Below are positions 10,759-20,881 of a stretch of DNA of 64,000 bases, piece after piece. Positions within the stretch are counted from its first letter, which is position 1; the number at the start of each line of letters is the position of its first letter. This DNA comes from Cyclina sinensis (Eukaryota > Mollusca > Bivalvia > Venerida > Veneridae), in the NCBI GenBank assembly GCA_012932295.1, contig JAAONU010000024.1, forward strand, positions 165,271 to 229,270, given 5' to 3'. The translations under genes and the position numbers were made by a program. The notes below the pieces were generated by a model, which was not told the origin of the DNA, did no database searches, and was given only the letters and a program-made list of their open reading frames with translations.

Positions 10759-12312
10759 TTATGTTTTGGTATGCTGTGCCTGTGTTGAAACCCTATCCCA
10801 GGAACAAGATGGACATTTACATTGTGTACCATTCCATGACTGAACAAGATTTTTAAACTGAGCATAATTTGAGCAGGATCTAAACTCAGCTGGGAGGGTG
10901 TTCCCCAGCACAGGGGCAGCATACCTGAATGATTGCTTACCGTAAGTTGAGGTATTTACTCTTGGAACCTGTAAAATATTTGAGTATCTAAAATATATTG
11001 AAGAATTTCTTTTTATAATTAAATCTGAAAGAACCACTGGTGCAAGTCCATTTAAGATTTTAAAGGTTTCTATGGCCATTGTACGCATTCTTCTAATATA
11101 CAAAGATGGTATATTTACTTTTTGTACCAAGTCCTGGTAAGAAGAAGAATAATCATCGTATACAAATCTGAGTGCTCTCTCTTGGAGTTTATCCATTTTT
11201 TGTGTGTTATTTTCAGAGCAAAAATGCCAGGCCATTTGACAGAAGTTAAAATTTGATAAAATAAAGGTGTGAAATACTGTCAATTTATTGAGCTTATTTA
11301 AGTGTTTACCAATTCTTTTAAGGATGTTTAACTGCCTGCCTGCTTTCTTACATAAATTACCAATATGAATGTCAAAATTAAGCTTATAATCAAGGTCAAT
11401 ACCAAGAAGTTTAACAGTCTCATCACAGGATATGCTGCTGTTGCCAATTTGGAAAACTGGGTTTTTACTAAATGATTTTTTGCCTACTGCTATTGCTTGG
11501 AATTTGTCTGGATTAGCTTGCATTTTGTTAATTCTAAACCAGTCAATAAGGATGTTACTTTCAGTTTGTAGGACTTTTATAACTTCGTCAAAATCTGGTG
11601 AATGAAAGGATAAGGTGTTGTCATCAGCATAATTATACAAGGAGCTGTTTTGGATAAAATAAAATATGTCATTAATAAAAACATTAAAAAGAAGAGGTCC
11701 AAGAATAGAACCTTGATGAACTCCTTTACTTATGCCAGCCCATGAACTTACAACATTTCCAATCTTAATTTGTTGTTTTCTGTTAGAAAGATAGGATTGT
11801 AGGAGGCTGGTGGCTGGCTCTGATAGTCCATATTGTTTTAATTTTAATAATAAAATGACATGGGGTAAACAGTCAAATGCTTTAGATAGATCCATTAAAA
11901 TGGCTGCAATATATTCATTGTTATCCAGAGCCTTCCTCCAGTCCTCCAACAGTCTTAATAAAGTAGTTTGGCACCCATAGCCTTTTCTGAAAGCACATAA
12001 AAAATTGTCAAAAATGTTTTCAAAATAAGCAGTTAGCTGTTCAGATAGTACTTTTTCAAAAATCTTTGATGGGAAAGGTAATATGCTCACTGGTCTATAG
12101 TTTGTTTTGAGTAAAGCATCATTTTTCTTATATAAAGGCGTTACCTGAGCTTGTTTTAGATTATCAGGGAAACAACAAGTGGAAACTGACAGATTTACTA
12201 AATTTGTAATTGGTTTAACTAGTGCTGGTTTACCAAGTTTTAAAAGTTTAACTGAGATTTTATCCGCTCCTGTTGCTTTTTTACTATTAAAATTGTCTAT
12301 GATTTTCGCCAC
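10759..12312 (-). CDS. LINE ORF2 C-terminal part: reverse transcriptase, open for 517 codons
   Basis: The RT domain is uninterrupted. It opens with GADKISVKLLK, then YRPVSILPF, the catalytic-motif region MDLSKAFDCLPH, GVHQGSILGPLLFNVFINDI and the active-site YADD. The thumb/connection region follows, and the protein ends with WNGTQCKCPSC. The frame extends upstream of the first ATG to about 12470 (DFNDFFTN..., SLNKIKERK), so this ATG is not the true start; a frameshift near 12475 separates it from the linker ORF. In life the enzyme nicks target DNA and reverse-transcribes its own RNA. This copy cannot make the full protein because the endonuclease half is frameshifted, but the intact RT suggests fairly recent activity. 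Confidence 0.9.
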   Translation of the reverse strand: MAKIIDNFNSKKATGADKISVKLLKLGKPALVKPITNLVNLSVSTCCFPDNLKQAQVTPLYKKNDALLKTNYRPVSILPFPSKIFEKVLSEQLTAYFENIFDNFLCAFRKGYGCQTTLLRLLEDWRKALDNNEYIAAILMDLSKAFDCLPHVILLLKLKQYGLSEPATSLLQSYLSNRKQQIKIGNVVSSWAGISKGVHQGSILGPLLFNVFINDIFYFIQNSSLYNYADDNTLSFHSPDFDEVIKVLQTESNILIDWFRINKMQANPDKFQAIAVGKKSFSKNPVFQIGNSSISCDETVKLLGIDLDYKLNFDIHIGNLCKKAGRQLNILKRIGKHLNKLNKLTVFHTFILSNFNFCQMAWHFCSENNTQKMDKLQERALRFVYDDYSSSYQDLVQKVNIPSLYIRRMRTMAIETFKILNGLAPVVLSDLIIKRNSSIYFRYSNILQVPRVNTSTYGKQSFRYAAPVLGNTLPAEFRSCSNYAQFKNLVQSWNGTQCKCPSCSWDRVSTQAQHTKT

Positions 12313-12477
12313 TTTAGTTTGGCTGGTGTGATCAAAATTGAAACTTTCTGATACTAGTTTTCTTTCTTTAATTTTGTTAAGACTCGGATGTTTGTTAGGA
12401 GCAAATACATAATCTTTACCGATATCATTAGCAACATTTGTAAAAAAGTCGTTGAAATCTCTGAAACTTCTAAATCA

Positions 12478-13870
12478 TCAGATATCATTTTTTTCATTTT
12501 CATTTAATATTATTTTGGGTTTTTCAGACATACATTTTTTTGACATATAAGGCTTGAGTGTATCCCAGAAATCAGACGATTTACAACCTCCTACACATCT
12601 TTCTTGAAAATATTTGTTTACGGACACTTTTTTAAGTTTGTTCACCAGATTTCTACATTTTCTATACAACTTCCAGTTTCTAGAATTTCTACATTTAAGA
12701 TACTTATTGTAATACATTTTCTTATTATATATTGCTTTCCTAAGATCTCTATTCATGTATGGTAATTGGTTCACTTTCCTATACATCTGTTTTATTGGGA
12801 CATGCTTATCAATTACTTCTGTTACTTTGGATTCAAAATTTTCGTACACCTGATTTATATCATTATTTGTTTCTATTAACGATAAAGGCTCTGGTACTAA
12901 AATAGTTGAGAGATCATTATTAAAGGTCTCTACATCAACATTTCTGAAACTTCTATACTGAATTTTTTGTTTTTCATTTTTTGGAGTGTAATTGTTGATA
13001 ACTGTACATACCATGTTATGACAATCACTTATACCAGTTGCAAAGTAAGGTATTCATACAGAGTTGTTTGTTGTTTGTAATAATAACGTCTAATAAGGAG
13101 GGAGAACAATTTTTCATAAAACAAGTAGCAGATGTGATTAAATTGCTAAAATCAAAGAGTTCAATAAAATCCAATAAAGGTTTAGCTTTAGAAACTTGTA
13201 ACAGATCAAAATTAAAATCTCCGATCAGCATAAAATTATCAGATCTGGGTAAAATATTGTCTACACTTGGAATAAGAGTATCAAAAAATAAATTTTCCTT
13301 ACAGTTTGGTGGTCTATATATACAAGAAATTATCCATCTAGTTTTGTTTAAAATTACCTCAAAACAAATGTTCTCTAAAGTTTATTTTTCTAAGTGTTTT
13401 CTTCGGCGGGCTGGTATCTCTGACCTGATGAAAGCAGCAATGCCTCCCCCATGGGTTTTTCTATCTTCACGCTGTAATTTATAACCATGTACATGAAATA
13501 AAGTGTCTAAAAAGGCACAGTCTAATTTGGTTTCTGAAATAAAAAACAAGTCTATGATTTTATCAGCTAGAAGTTCATGAATATCAATAAATTTGTTTCT
13601 CAAACTATTCATATTTAGATGTGCAGTGATAAATTTCTTCGGATGTTTCTTTCTAATTGAACGAAATTCCTGAAAAGCAGAAGAGTCTTTTTTATTAATG
13701 TCGTCATTGTGAATACTAGAATCATCCTCCAGAAAAATGTCAGCACTTGATATGTCAAAAAAAGAGTTTGATAACTGTAGTGGTGTGCATGGTTTACAAA
13801 TCCAAGGTTCGGGGCTGTTGCCAAGTTTCAGATATACATCTGGGGTTATGTTTGCACATTTTATGTGCCA
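12478..13870 (-). pseudogene. LINE ORF2 N-terminal part: zinc-finger remnant, endonuclease, linker (frameshifted)
   Basis: Minus-strand pieces in different frames. Upstream (to about 13780-13870) is the WHIKCANITP...WICKPC half of a PHD-like finger. Next is 13382-13612 with NSLRNKF, FFISETKLD and HGGGIAAFIRS, the N-terminal half of an APE-type endonuclease. Then 13025-13231 carries LIGDFNFDL and LLDVIIT, and TGISDCHNM follows only after a frame change near 13020. Last comes a basic linker, 12478-13014 (178 codons, lysine-rich, KYFQERCVGGCK...FWDTLKPYM). At least three frameshifts separate the pieces, so this half is dead. The plus-strand 148-codon ORF at 13038-13484 is its antisense shadow. 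Confidence 0.85.
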
Positions 13871-14376
13871 CCAATAGTTGTAAATATATTTTTTTAATTC
13901 ATTGTCACTAGAATCAACGTCAGTAGTAAATGAATTAATTTTATAAGATGTAATACCAAATAATTTAATTTGATTTAAGGTGATAAAAAAATTGTAAATT
14001 CCACACTGTCAGTATTCGGCGGAAAATTTAAAATTTACAAAAGACAACAAAAAAAAAATTGAAATCACCATAACAGGCGATTTTTTCAACCATGACTTTA
14101 GTTACATGGTAACAGTATTATTTAGTGTATATAAACAGTATGTTAAAAAAGTCCATTTTAAATGTGCTTTTGTATACCAACTGCAGGCGATGCTGTATAG
14201 ATAAATTTTTAATAGGCTATTGTACACATCCACAGAATGCCTAACACAGTATCAATCTTTGTATCTAAATTCCAATAATGTGGAATCCCTGGCGGGAATG
14301 TAGACATGTATGTACCTCAAAATCTCAAGAAATTTCAAGCCTTGATTAAAGAAGAATAGTTACAAAGGTTAAAAGC

Positions 14377-14403
14377 GGGGGTGGGGGGCCGGGGGGGGGC
14401 GGT
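14377..14403 (+). other. G-rich tract
   Basis: AGCGGGGGTGGGGGGCC followed by nine Gs: closely spaced G-runs able to form a G-quadruplex. Origin unknown. Confidence 0.6.
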
Positions 14404-14528
14404 TAGACAAGTTCAATGCTAGCAATGACTGCCTAGCTGCTCTTAACTTCAGTGGGGCAGGTTGAGGTGGTTCATGTGGTAAACAGTCCTCGAAAAGAAG
14501 GAACAGTTATAACACAGACACTATATAT

Positions 14529-14637
14529 AGACACACTTTCAATACATCAGTATATCCCTTATGGCTTATATACTATATTTAAAGAATATTCTGTATATAA
14601 ACTATTATAAGGGTATATAGGTAAATTGATTGTGTCT
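14529..14637. repeat. 109-bp imperfect palindrome with AGACACA ends
   Basis: The left arm starts AGACACACTTTCAATA and the right arm, inverted, AGACACAATCAATTTACC. Both continue through TATATCCCTTAT/TATACCCTTATA toward an AAAGAATATTCT centre. The ends resemble the terminal repeat of the enclosing 7-kb unit, and further AGACACAC motifs lie near 14675 and 15110. It could be a small foldback relative or a subterminal repeat of that unit. Confidence 0.5.
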
Positions 14638-14746
14638 AGTGCCTATGATTGTATGCTTATAATTCTGATATAGACACACTGAATAGCCTATACCTGTACA
14701 GTATGCTAATAAATTTTAAATCATAGTTTATTTTCTGCATTTATAA

Positions 14747-15071
14747 GGCCTAAAAATGTGTTGTGGTTAGGGTAATCAGACCCTACCTAGCAAAACCTTC
14801 CAACCCTGAAGTTTTTTATTATTCTTTTTGGTTTATAATCACGAGATCATAGAATAGCAACTATTTAAAAAAAAATCTGTACAATTTGTTAGCGTTTTAC
14901 GATCTATATTGTATATAAAATAATGAAAAATAAAAATGGCATTAAAATACTTAAATAATGTCAGTATAAACAAGTTCAATTTTTCTTTTTTTAAAAAAAA
15001 GGCTATCTACATGTACCCTACCTATCACAAATTGACAGGTTACCCTAATCACAACATATTTTTTTTTGGCC
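14747..15071. mobile_element. 325-bp PIF/Harbinger-like MITE
   Basis: The ends are inverted: GGCCTAAAAATGTGTTGTGG with TTAGGGTAATC, against GGCCAAAAAAAAATATGTTG with TGATTAGGGTAACC. TAA stands directly outside both ends (14744-14746, 15072-15074). A 3-bp TAA duplication and GGCC ends fit PIF/Harbinger. The interior is AT-rich and non-coding. Confidence 0.6.
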
Positions 15072-15079
15072 TAAGCATA

Positions 15080-16289
15080 TAGCCATTAAGGATATGTTGA
15101 AGTTGCTAGACACACTATCAATATATATTTATATGTTTATATACTTTACTGGTATACAGCATGCTGCATTATGGTTGAATGTATAAAACTTATTTGATCA
15201 AACTCATCAACTGGTTTCACATTGAACCATGCATTGATCTAGTCATAAGATTATGTAGAGAAAAGTGCAGACCAAAACATGGGCAATTGGAATGGCGCTC
15301 CATGGCTTGATAATAGTATTTTGCCACTTACACAAATTTTCCCATAACTATTGAACTACTTCTTCTCTGTGAAAATCTGAAAAACAGACCATGGCCAACA
15401 TTGGTGTTCTTTCTAGCATGATTGAGGTCAAATGAGCCACTAAAGAAACATTTTAATTGTGTGTCATAAATTTTGAGTAGTACTCAGAGGAGATATTGGA
15501 ATATATGAAGAGATAGCCAGATATAAGTCGGCTGGCTCAATATGATAGGAAAAGAATCTATGGTTCATAAATAATTTTATTCTAATTTTGAAGAAGTCAG
15601 TCATGAATGCACACATGTATACAAATAAATACACAGTCAGCAAATTTACACACTTAAACACTTGCTTTTAACAAATCAAATGCTTTAATAAATCAATATA
15701 ATTTTAACATGAAAAACAATTTTTAATAAAACACAAGCATTTTTAAATTGAACATTTTTCACTTTCGATATTCATTCAAGAAAACGAAATGGAGTGTTTT
15801 GTTGTAGCATGTATATGGAATTGCAAATGGTCAACTTTGTAATAAAATAAGATTGATGTTACTTAAGCATTATACTTAACACTGAGAAAACATTAATTTA
15901 TAATTTGATATTAAAACATGACATGATTCTTACAATTTTAAAATATGATATGACCCTATGAAAACAACCCTTGCCACTACATGTATATGAGGATTATATT
16001 GTTACATTGCAAATATTAAAAACATCTTTCACAATATAATCTAAAAATAATTTTAAAATGCCATTCTGTGATTGGTTGAGAAATTAATCTTTATAAAAGA
16101 AGTGAACATCAGACTGTATTTACCATTTTTTTTGTATAAAAATAGAATTTGAGTGTATTCACTGTTCAACATGTTCACATCTCAATAAGCATGTAAATGA
16201 AAGTTATGTCACAATTATACAAGGATAAGTTATATTTTAATACAGATTTTAAAATAGAAATTAACATTTTCTATGAGGACTCCTAAAAA
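15080..16289. other. AT-rich right interior of the 7-kb unit
   Basis: No gene supported. Near 15340-15385 the minus strand shows a good acceptor (CTGTTTTTCAG) and, 45 nt later, a GTAAGT donor. The exon-sized piece between is open only in one phase and looks unremarkable. The rest is AT-rich with short ATG-bounded ORFs of unconvincing composition. Confidence 0.4.
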
Positions 16290-16360
16290 TCTTTATTCTT
16301 TACATGTATATGTAGTATACATGCGTATATTGGTAAATGATTGATTGTGTCTAGTGCATG

Positions 16361-16785
16361 TGGTTTCAGACAAGAAGATTTTTTTAAGGTTTTCCCTATA
16401 AAAGCCAGTTTAAAATCAAGTGACCCCATGCCCATAAATAACCCAAGGGGTAAAATCTGAACAAATTTCATAGAGGTCTATTAGACAATGCGACATACCG
16501 AATCTTAAGGCTCAGGGCCTTGTGGTTTCAGATAAGAAATTTTCAAAGTTTTTCCTTTTTGTTTCCAACCAGAGTTCTTGATGGAATTCAATACTTTGAA
16601 CAACTTTGGTAGAGCTTAATGCAAGGAAGATCCAAGGCAGGTTTTGTCAAAGTTGGCTCAGAGGTATAGGATGAGAAATTAATTAATTAGTCAAATTGTT
16701 GATGACAGAAAACAATTGATGCCAGACAATCAATAATGCGAAAGCTAACCCATAAGCACTTTGCTCAAGTGAGGTAAAAAGGGCA
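16361..16785 (+). mobile_element. Helentron-like unit, copy 3, right part
   Basis: It resumes the copy 3 array with TGGTTTCAGACAAGAAGATT and runs through CAACCAGAGTTCTTGATGGA to a diverged tail, TTGCTCAAGTGAGGTAAAAA near 16761-16780. Confidence 0.65.
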
Positions 16786-16790
16786 ATTTA

Positions 16791-17481
16791 AACAAGAGGG
16801 CCAAGATGGCCCGATATCTCTCACCTGAGAATCATTGCACAGAGACCTCAAAAATCAGGATGTACATAAGTAGGTTAAGGCCAAAATCATCAACTATCAA
16901 AGATTTAATCTGCATGCAAAATTATCTAATGTTTCATTGTTGTAGCTGAAGGGAAGGTCTTCTAAAAATAGGTCCTGTGTTCTATTTTTTGACCTTGGAT
17001 AACCCATATACAATCCCATCCTAGCTTTAATCAAGACAAACATTCTGACCAAATATTAGGAAAATCAGAAGAAAAATACAGCTTTTATCGCATACACAAG
17101 CTTTTTTCTAAGTTTTACCCTGTGACCTAGTTTTTGACCAAACATTCTGACCAAGTTTCATAAAGATCCAATGAAAACTACATCTTCAATTGCATGCACA
17201 AGGTTTTTCTAAGATTTGACCAAAACACCTAGTTTTTGTCCCCAGATTACCCATATAAAATCCCAACCTAGATTTCATCAAAACAAACATTCTGACCAAA
17301 TATTAGGAAAATTGGATGAAAAAAAAACATCTTCTATCACATTCACTAGGTTTCTCTAATATTTGATCCCATGACTTAGTTTTTGACCCCAGATGACCAC
17401 TATAAAATCCCAACCTAGATCTCATCAAGACAAACATTCTGACTAAATATTAGGAAAATCCAATGGAAAAAAACAGCCTTT
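16791..17481 (+). mobile_element. Helentron-like unit, copy 4, left part
   Basis: The head is ACAAGAGGGCCAAGATGGCC at 16792, then CTCACCTGAG. The body is a subfamily array with CCTAGTTTTTGACC, ACCCATATAAAATCCCAACC and AGACAAACATTCTGACCAAA, period about 120 bp. Interrupted at 17482 by a TIR element and resumed at 18736. Confidence 0.75.
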
Positions 17482-18735
17482 GCATACATGTGATATCCCG
17501 GCTGGATTTTAACAAGTCCCGTTATTCCACATCAATTCCAGCTGTCCCGGTATTAATTAAAAATTCCCGTTATTAAAATCCAGAAAAAAAAATCTTTCAT
17601 CTGCCGACGTCAATAACTTGCTCAGCTCCGGTTATGGGCGGAGCTTATACTCGGAAACGGCGATCAATACATACTACCTTCAAAGCATTGACCAATCAGA
17701 GCGCATTTTACTACTTTCATTGAATTAATCCTGTGTTGACACTCGATACACAATTAACACAAAAAATTTAGCCATCAGCGGGTGTTGAAATGGGTCAATA
17801 TAATTCGATTGGGGATGTACACCGAGTAGAAAATTGTTGTGTACAACTAAACAAATTAAGTGAACGCTTAATTTTAAAGGCAAACGGTTAAACATCAATG
17901 CATTACTAATGTTACTCTAAGTTCTAACCTTTTAAACAGTGTAAGGAAATGACTAGAATACTTTTCGGTATTTTTGTTTTAGTTCTTAGGTTTATTTATA
18001 AGCAAAGGTCAAGTGGTTTTAAGACAAGCTTAACAAATTGTGGGAAACCAATTTCGGCAAATATTGAGTTCATTAATTGTGGAAAACCAATTTCGGCAAA
18101 TATTGAGTTCATTAAACATGAAGCAGCGAGTGAAAATCTCGGATAAATTCCGTTTGTCATATATTTCCGCGACCCCGCCGTATTTTAAAATTTATAGAAA
18201 ACAGTGTCTTGGAAACTCTTTATATGGCAAACATACAACATTCAATTGATTGATTAAGATAAGTGGTCATTATTTAATTATAAGTACCAGTTTTTCGTTG
18301 AAAAAATTTCCTTTTCTCTAAGACTTTAATATTTGTCGTAGTTACTTTTGAAAGCAACAATTATAATGAATTAACATAATATATATCTTAAAATCGTTTG
18401 TAATTTTGTTCAAAAAAATTCTGGTTAAACTTGAAACACATCCCAGACTTTTCACAAAAAGGGATATGTGTAAGGAAGACAAACAAAAAATTCAATCATC
18501 AGTGGGAATCTGAATATAAATGGATAGGAAAGTGTGCTAAGGGAACAGATTATGCCTTCTGCATGTGGTGCAACCTTTATGCATTAAATAAGAATAAAAA
18601 ACACTTCATTAGTTTTCTTTTCTGTTCTTGTTGTCTTTCTTTTTGTGAAAACAAGTCAATAAAACATTCCAGTTATCAAGCTAAAACTCCAGCTGAAAAT
18701 CCAGTTATTAGTTACCGAAGTTATCACATGTATGC
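17482..18735. mobile_element. 1.25-kb TIR element carrying a zinc-finger gene fragment
   Basis: The ends are perfect 14-bp inverted repeats, GCATACATGTGATA (17482-17495) and TATCACATGTATGC (18722-18735), with further inward similarity around TGGATTTTAAC. It sits inside the copy 4 array, which continues on both sides. The target duplication is unclear: GCCT lies close to both ends. The interior has GC-box-like GGGCGGAGC (17637) and CCAAT-type GACCAATCAGAGCGC (17690), a 39-bp tandem duplication and a plus-strand ORF with a zinc-finger-like start. Confidence 0.55.
18036..18113 (+). repeat. 39-bp tandem duplication
   Basis: Two near-identical 39-bp copies beginning AATTGTGGGAAACCAATTTC and AATTGTGGAAAACCAATTTC. 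The length is a multiple of three and both frames remain open, giving NCGKPISANIEFI twice in the ORF at 17949-18146. Confidence 0.9.
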
Positions 18736-18763
18736 CTCTATGGCATATACAAGTTTTTTCTAA
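18431..18763 (+). pseudogene. Fragment resembling the N-terminus of a BED/hAT-type zinc-finger protein
   Basis: A 110-codon ORF. Residues ~20-50 read KFNHQWESEYKWIGKCA then GTDYAFCMWCNLYAL. This W...Y.W...C..C arrangement resembles the start of a BED-like finger in hAT-derived and ZNF862-like proteins (family knowledge, unsearched). The following histidine pair is missing; instead the frame enters a low-complexity phenylalanine/cysteine-rich stretch and then repeat sequence beyond the element end. It is most likely one exon or a captured remnant of the element's parental transposase. Nothing suggests a working protein. Confidence 0.35.
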
Positions 18764-19300
18764 GATTTGACCCCGTGACCTAGTTTTTGACCCTAGATGA
18801 CCCATATAAAATCCCAACCTAGATTCAATAAAGACAAACATACAATCCCAACCAAGATTCCATAAAGACAAACATTCTTACCAAATATTAGGAAAATTGG
18901 ATGAAAAATACAGCTTTTATGGCATACACAAGGTTTTTCTAAGATTTGTCCATGTGACCTAGTTTTTGAACACGATTGACCCAAATACAATCCCAACCTA
19001 GAACTCATCAAGACAAACATTCTGACCAAATATTAGGAAAATCAGATGAAAAATACAGCTTCTATTGCATTCACAAGGTTTTTCTTAGATTCGACCCTGT
19101 GACCTAGTTTTTGACCCCGGATGACACATATATAATCCCAACCTAGATTTCATCATTCTGACCAAGTTTCATAAAGATCCAAAATACAGCCTCTATTGTA
19201 TAACAAGGCAAATGTGAACAGACAGACAACAGAGGACGGACAGACAGACAGACGATAAATGATGAACATCCAGCGATCACAATCACAATTAATCACAATA
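18736..19300 (+). mobile_element. Helentron-like unit, copy 4, right part
   Basis: It resumes the TAAGATTTGACCCCGTGACC array and ends with GGACGGACAGACAGACAGAC and ATCCAGCGATCACAATCACA. The usual CTCAGGTGAGCTAAAA tail is not present. Confidence 0.65.
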
Positions 19301-19650
19301 AAAAAAATTCTCCTAAGTTTAAATCAAACTGTGTAGTGGATTGTGTGGATGTCATTTAAAAACAAATATTGATGAAAATCCAATTATAGCTTATGCAGGA
19401 TTCAAATCCTTTGAGCAATTTTGATGGAGGGTTATAAAAGAAATATTCCTGTTACCCTTGGTGGAAAACAACTACAGTAGAACATCTCCAAGCCAGATGA
19501 GAGTGGTACTTAGCTTTTTATCTAGTTTACAGGAGTATCCAGTTTGGAGGGGTTTCAATATTTGGAAGCAAACACCTACACTGGGGTTCCAGTCTTTTTG
19601 TAATTGGTAAAAGAAAATGGACATTTCTTTGTCATTTTAAAGCAGTGGAA
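19301..19650. other. Unassigned spacer
   Basis: No ORF, repeat or RNA gene that I can support. Confidence 0.5.
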
Positions 19651-19880
19651 AACAAATACAAAAGGGCTATGATGGCCCTAGATTGTTCCCCTGGGTATGA
19701 CTGCTTTTAACAAAATTGATATGGACCTGATTAATTGACCCCAGATGACCCATATTCGAACTTGAGCTAGAAATTATTAAAACAACCTCCAGGTTATTTG
19801 GACTGAAAATATAGCCTCTAGAGTGTTAACAAGGTTTTTCCATATTTTGGCTCTGTGACCTAAATTTTGACCCAATATGA
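19651..19880 (+). repeat. Helentron-like unit fragment with a decayed head
   Basis: The head is decayed (AAAAGGGCTATGATGGCCCT), followed by GACTGCTTTTAACAAAATTG and one and a half ~143-bp units. It then changes into the 105-bp array at about 19880. Confidence 0.55.
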
Positions 19881-20881
19881 CCCATATTCAAACATAATTG
19901 CTGTAGCTTTAAAACAAAAAGTAGGTCAAAAATATGGGTCATGCAATGACATTTTTGAAATCAGAACAAAAAACTGTGCATGTGGTCTAAATTTCATTGC
20001 CATAGCTCCAAAAACAAAAAAATGTAGGTCAGTAGGTCAAAAAAATAGGTCATGCTATTACATTTTTGAAATCAGAACAAAAAACTGTACACATGGCCCA
20101 AATTTCATTGCCATAGCTCCATAAACAAAAAGTAGGTCCGTATGTCAAAAATATAGGTCATGCCATGACATTTTTGATATCGGAACAGAAACCTGTACAC
20201 ATGGTCCAAATTTCATTGCCATAACTCCAAAAACAAAAAGTAGGTCAGTAGGACAAAAATATAGGTCATGCTATTACATTTTTGAAATCGAAACGAAAAA
20301 CTGTACACATGGTCCAAATTTCACTGCCATAGTTCAAAAAACAAAAAGCAGGTCAGTAGGGCAAAAATATAGGTCATGCATTGACATTTTTGAAATGGAA
20401 ACAAAAAACTGTAAACATGGTCCAAATTTCATTGCTGTACCTTAAAAACAAAAAGGAAGGTCAGTAGGTCAAAAATATAGGTCATGCAATGACATTTTTT
20501 TGAAATCGGAACAAAAAACTGTACATATGGTCCAAATTTCATTGCCATAGCTCCAAAAACAAAAGGAGGTCATTAGGTCAAAAATATAGGTCATGCTATG
20601 ATGTTTTTGAAATCGGAACAAAAAACTGTACACATGGTCCAAATTTCCATTGTCATAGCTCTAAAACAAAAGTAGGTCAGTAGGTCAAAAATATAGGTCA
20701 TGCAATTACATTTTTGAAATCGAAACGAAAAACTGTGCACATGGTCCAAATTTCATTGCTGTAGCTAAGAAACAAAAAGCAGGTCAGTAGGTCAAAAATA
20801 TAGGTCATGCGATGACATTTTTGAAATCAGAACAAAAAACTGCATACATGGTCCAAATTGCATTGCCATAGCTCCAAAAAC
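19881..20881 (+). repeat. ~105-bp tandem array (second locus), about nine copies
   Basis: Unit landmarks are TAGGTCATGCAATGACATTT, TTGAAATCGGAACAAAAAAC and TGGTCCAAATTTCATTGCCA. Copies are much more alike than those at 1-510 and clearly related to them. The array is interrupted at 20882 by a Helentron-like unit and resumes at 21515-21610. Confidence 0.85.

Larger units (their letters stand above)
10085..13990 (-). mobile_element. Minus-strand LINE (CR1/Jockey-like), whole element
   Basis: A non-LTR retrotransposon. From 5' to 3' on the minus strand: a WHIKC...WICKPC zinc-finger-like remnant (near 13780-13870), an endonuclease (13025-13610), a linker, a reverse transcriptase (10759-12312), a ~670-bp 3' UTR with AATAAA (10095-10100) and an end in ATTATCTTATCTTA repeats near 10085. 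The 5' border near 13990 is an estimate, and no target duplication was found. It lies wholly inside the 7-kb TIR unit, so it inserted later. CR1/Jockey-group placement comes from the endonuclease/RT style and a C-terminal WNGTQCKCPSC motif. Confidence 0.85.
9396..16360. mobile_element. 6,965-bp unit with ~70-bp inverted ends and a 12-bp flanking repeat
   Basis: The left end (9396-9460) and right end (16290-16360) are inverted copies: CAGGCACTAGACACAATCAA against CATGCACTAGACACAATCAA, continuing through ATATACGCATGTATACTACA to AGAATAAAGA, with one 6-bp insertion on the right. It is flanked by perfect TGGTTTCAGACA at 9384-9395 and 16361-16372. The flanks are adjacent parts of one repeat (the unit of copy 3), which supports a real insertion with target duplication. 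The interior holds a LINE (10085-13990), a MITE (14747-15071), several AGACACA-containing subterminal-like motifs and no transposase that I recognise. Without the LINE and MITE it is about 2.7 kb. A 12-bp duplication does not match a superfamily I can name. Confidence 0.65.

Noticed and set aside
13038..13484. 148-codon plus-strand ORF
   Set aside because: It lies exactly antisense to the LINE endonuclease region, whose conserved motifs are on the minus strand.
9396..16360. CACTA (EnSpm) element, because the ends contain CACTAGACACAATC
   Set aside because: The matching ends extend beyond CACTA by four bases, no 2-3-bp duplication fits, and a perfect 12-bp flanking repeat fits better.
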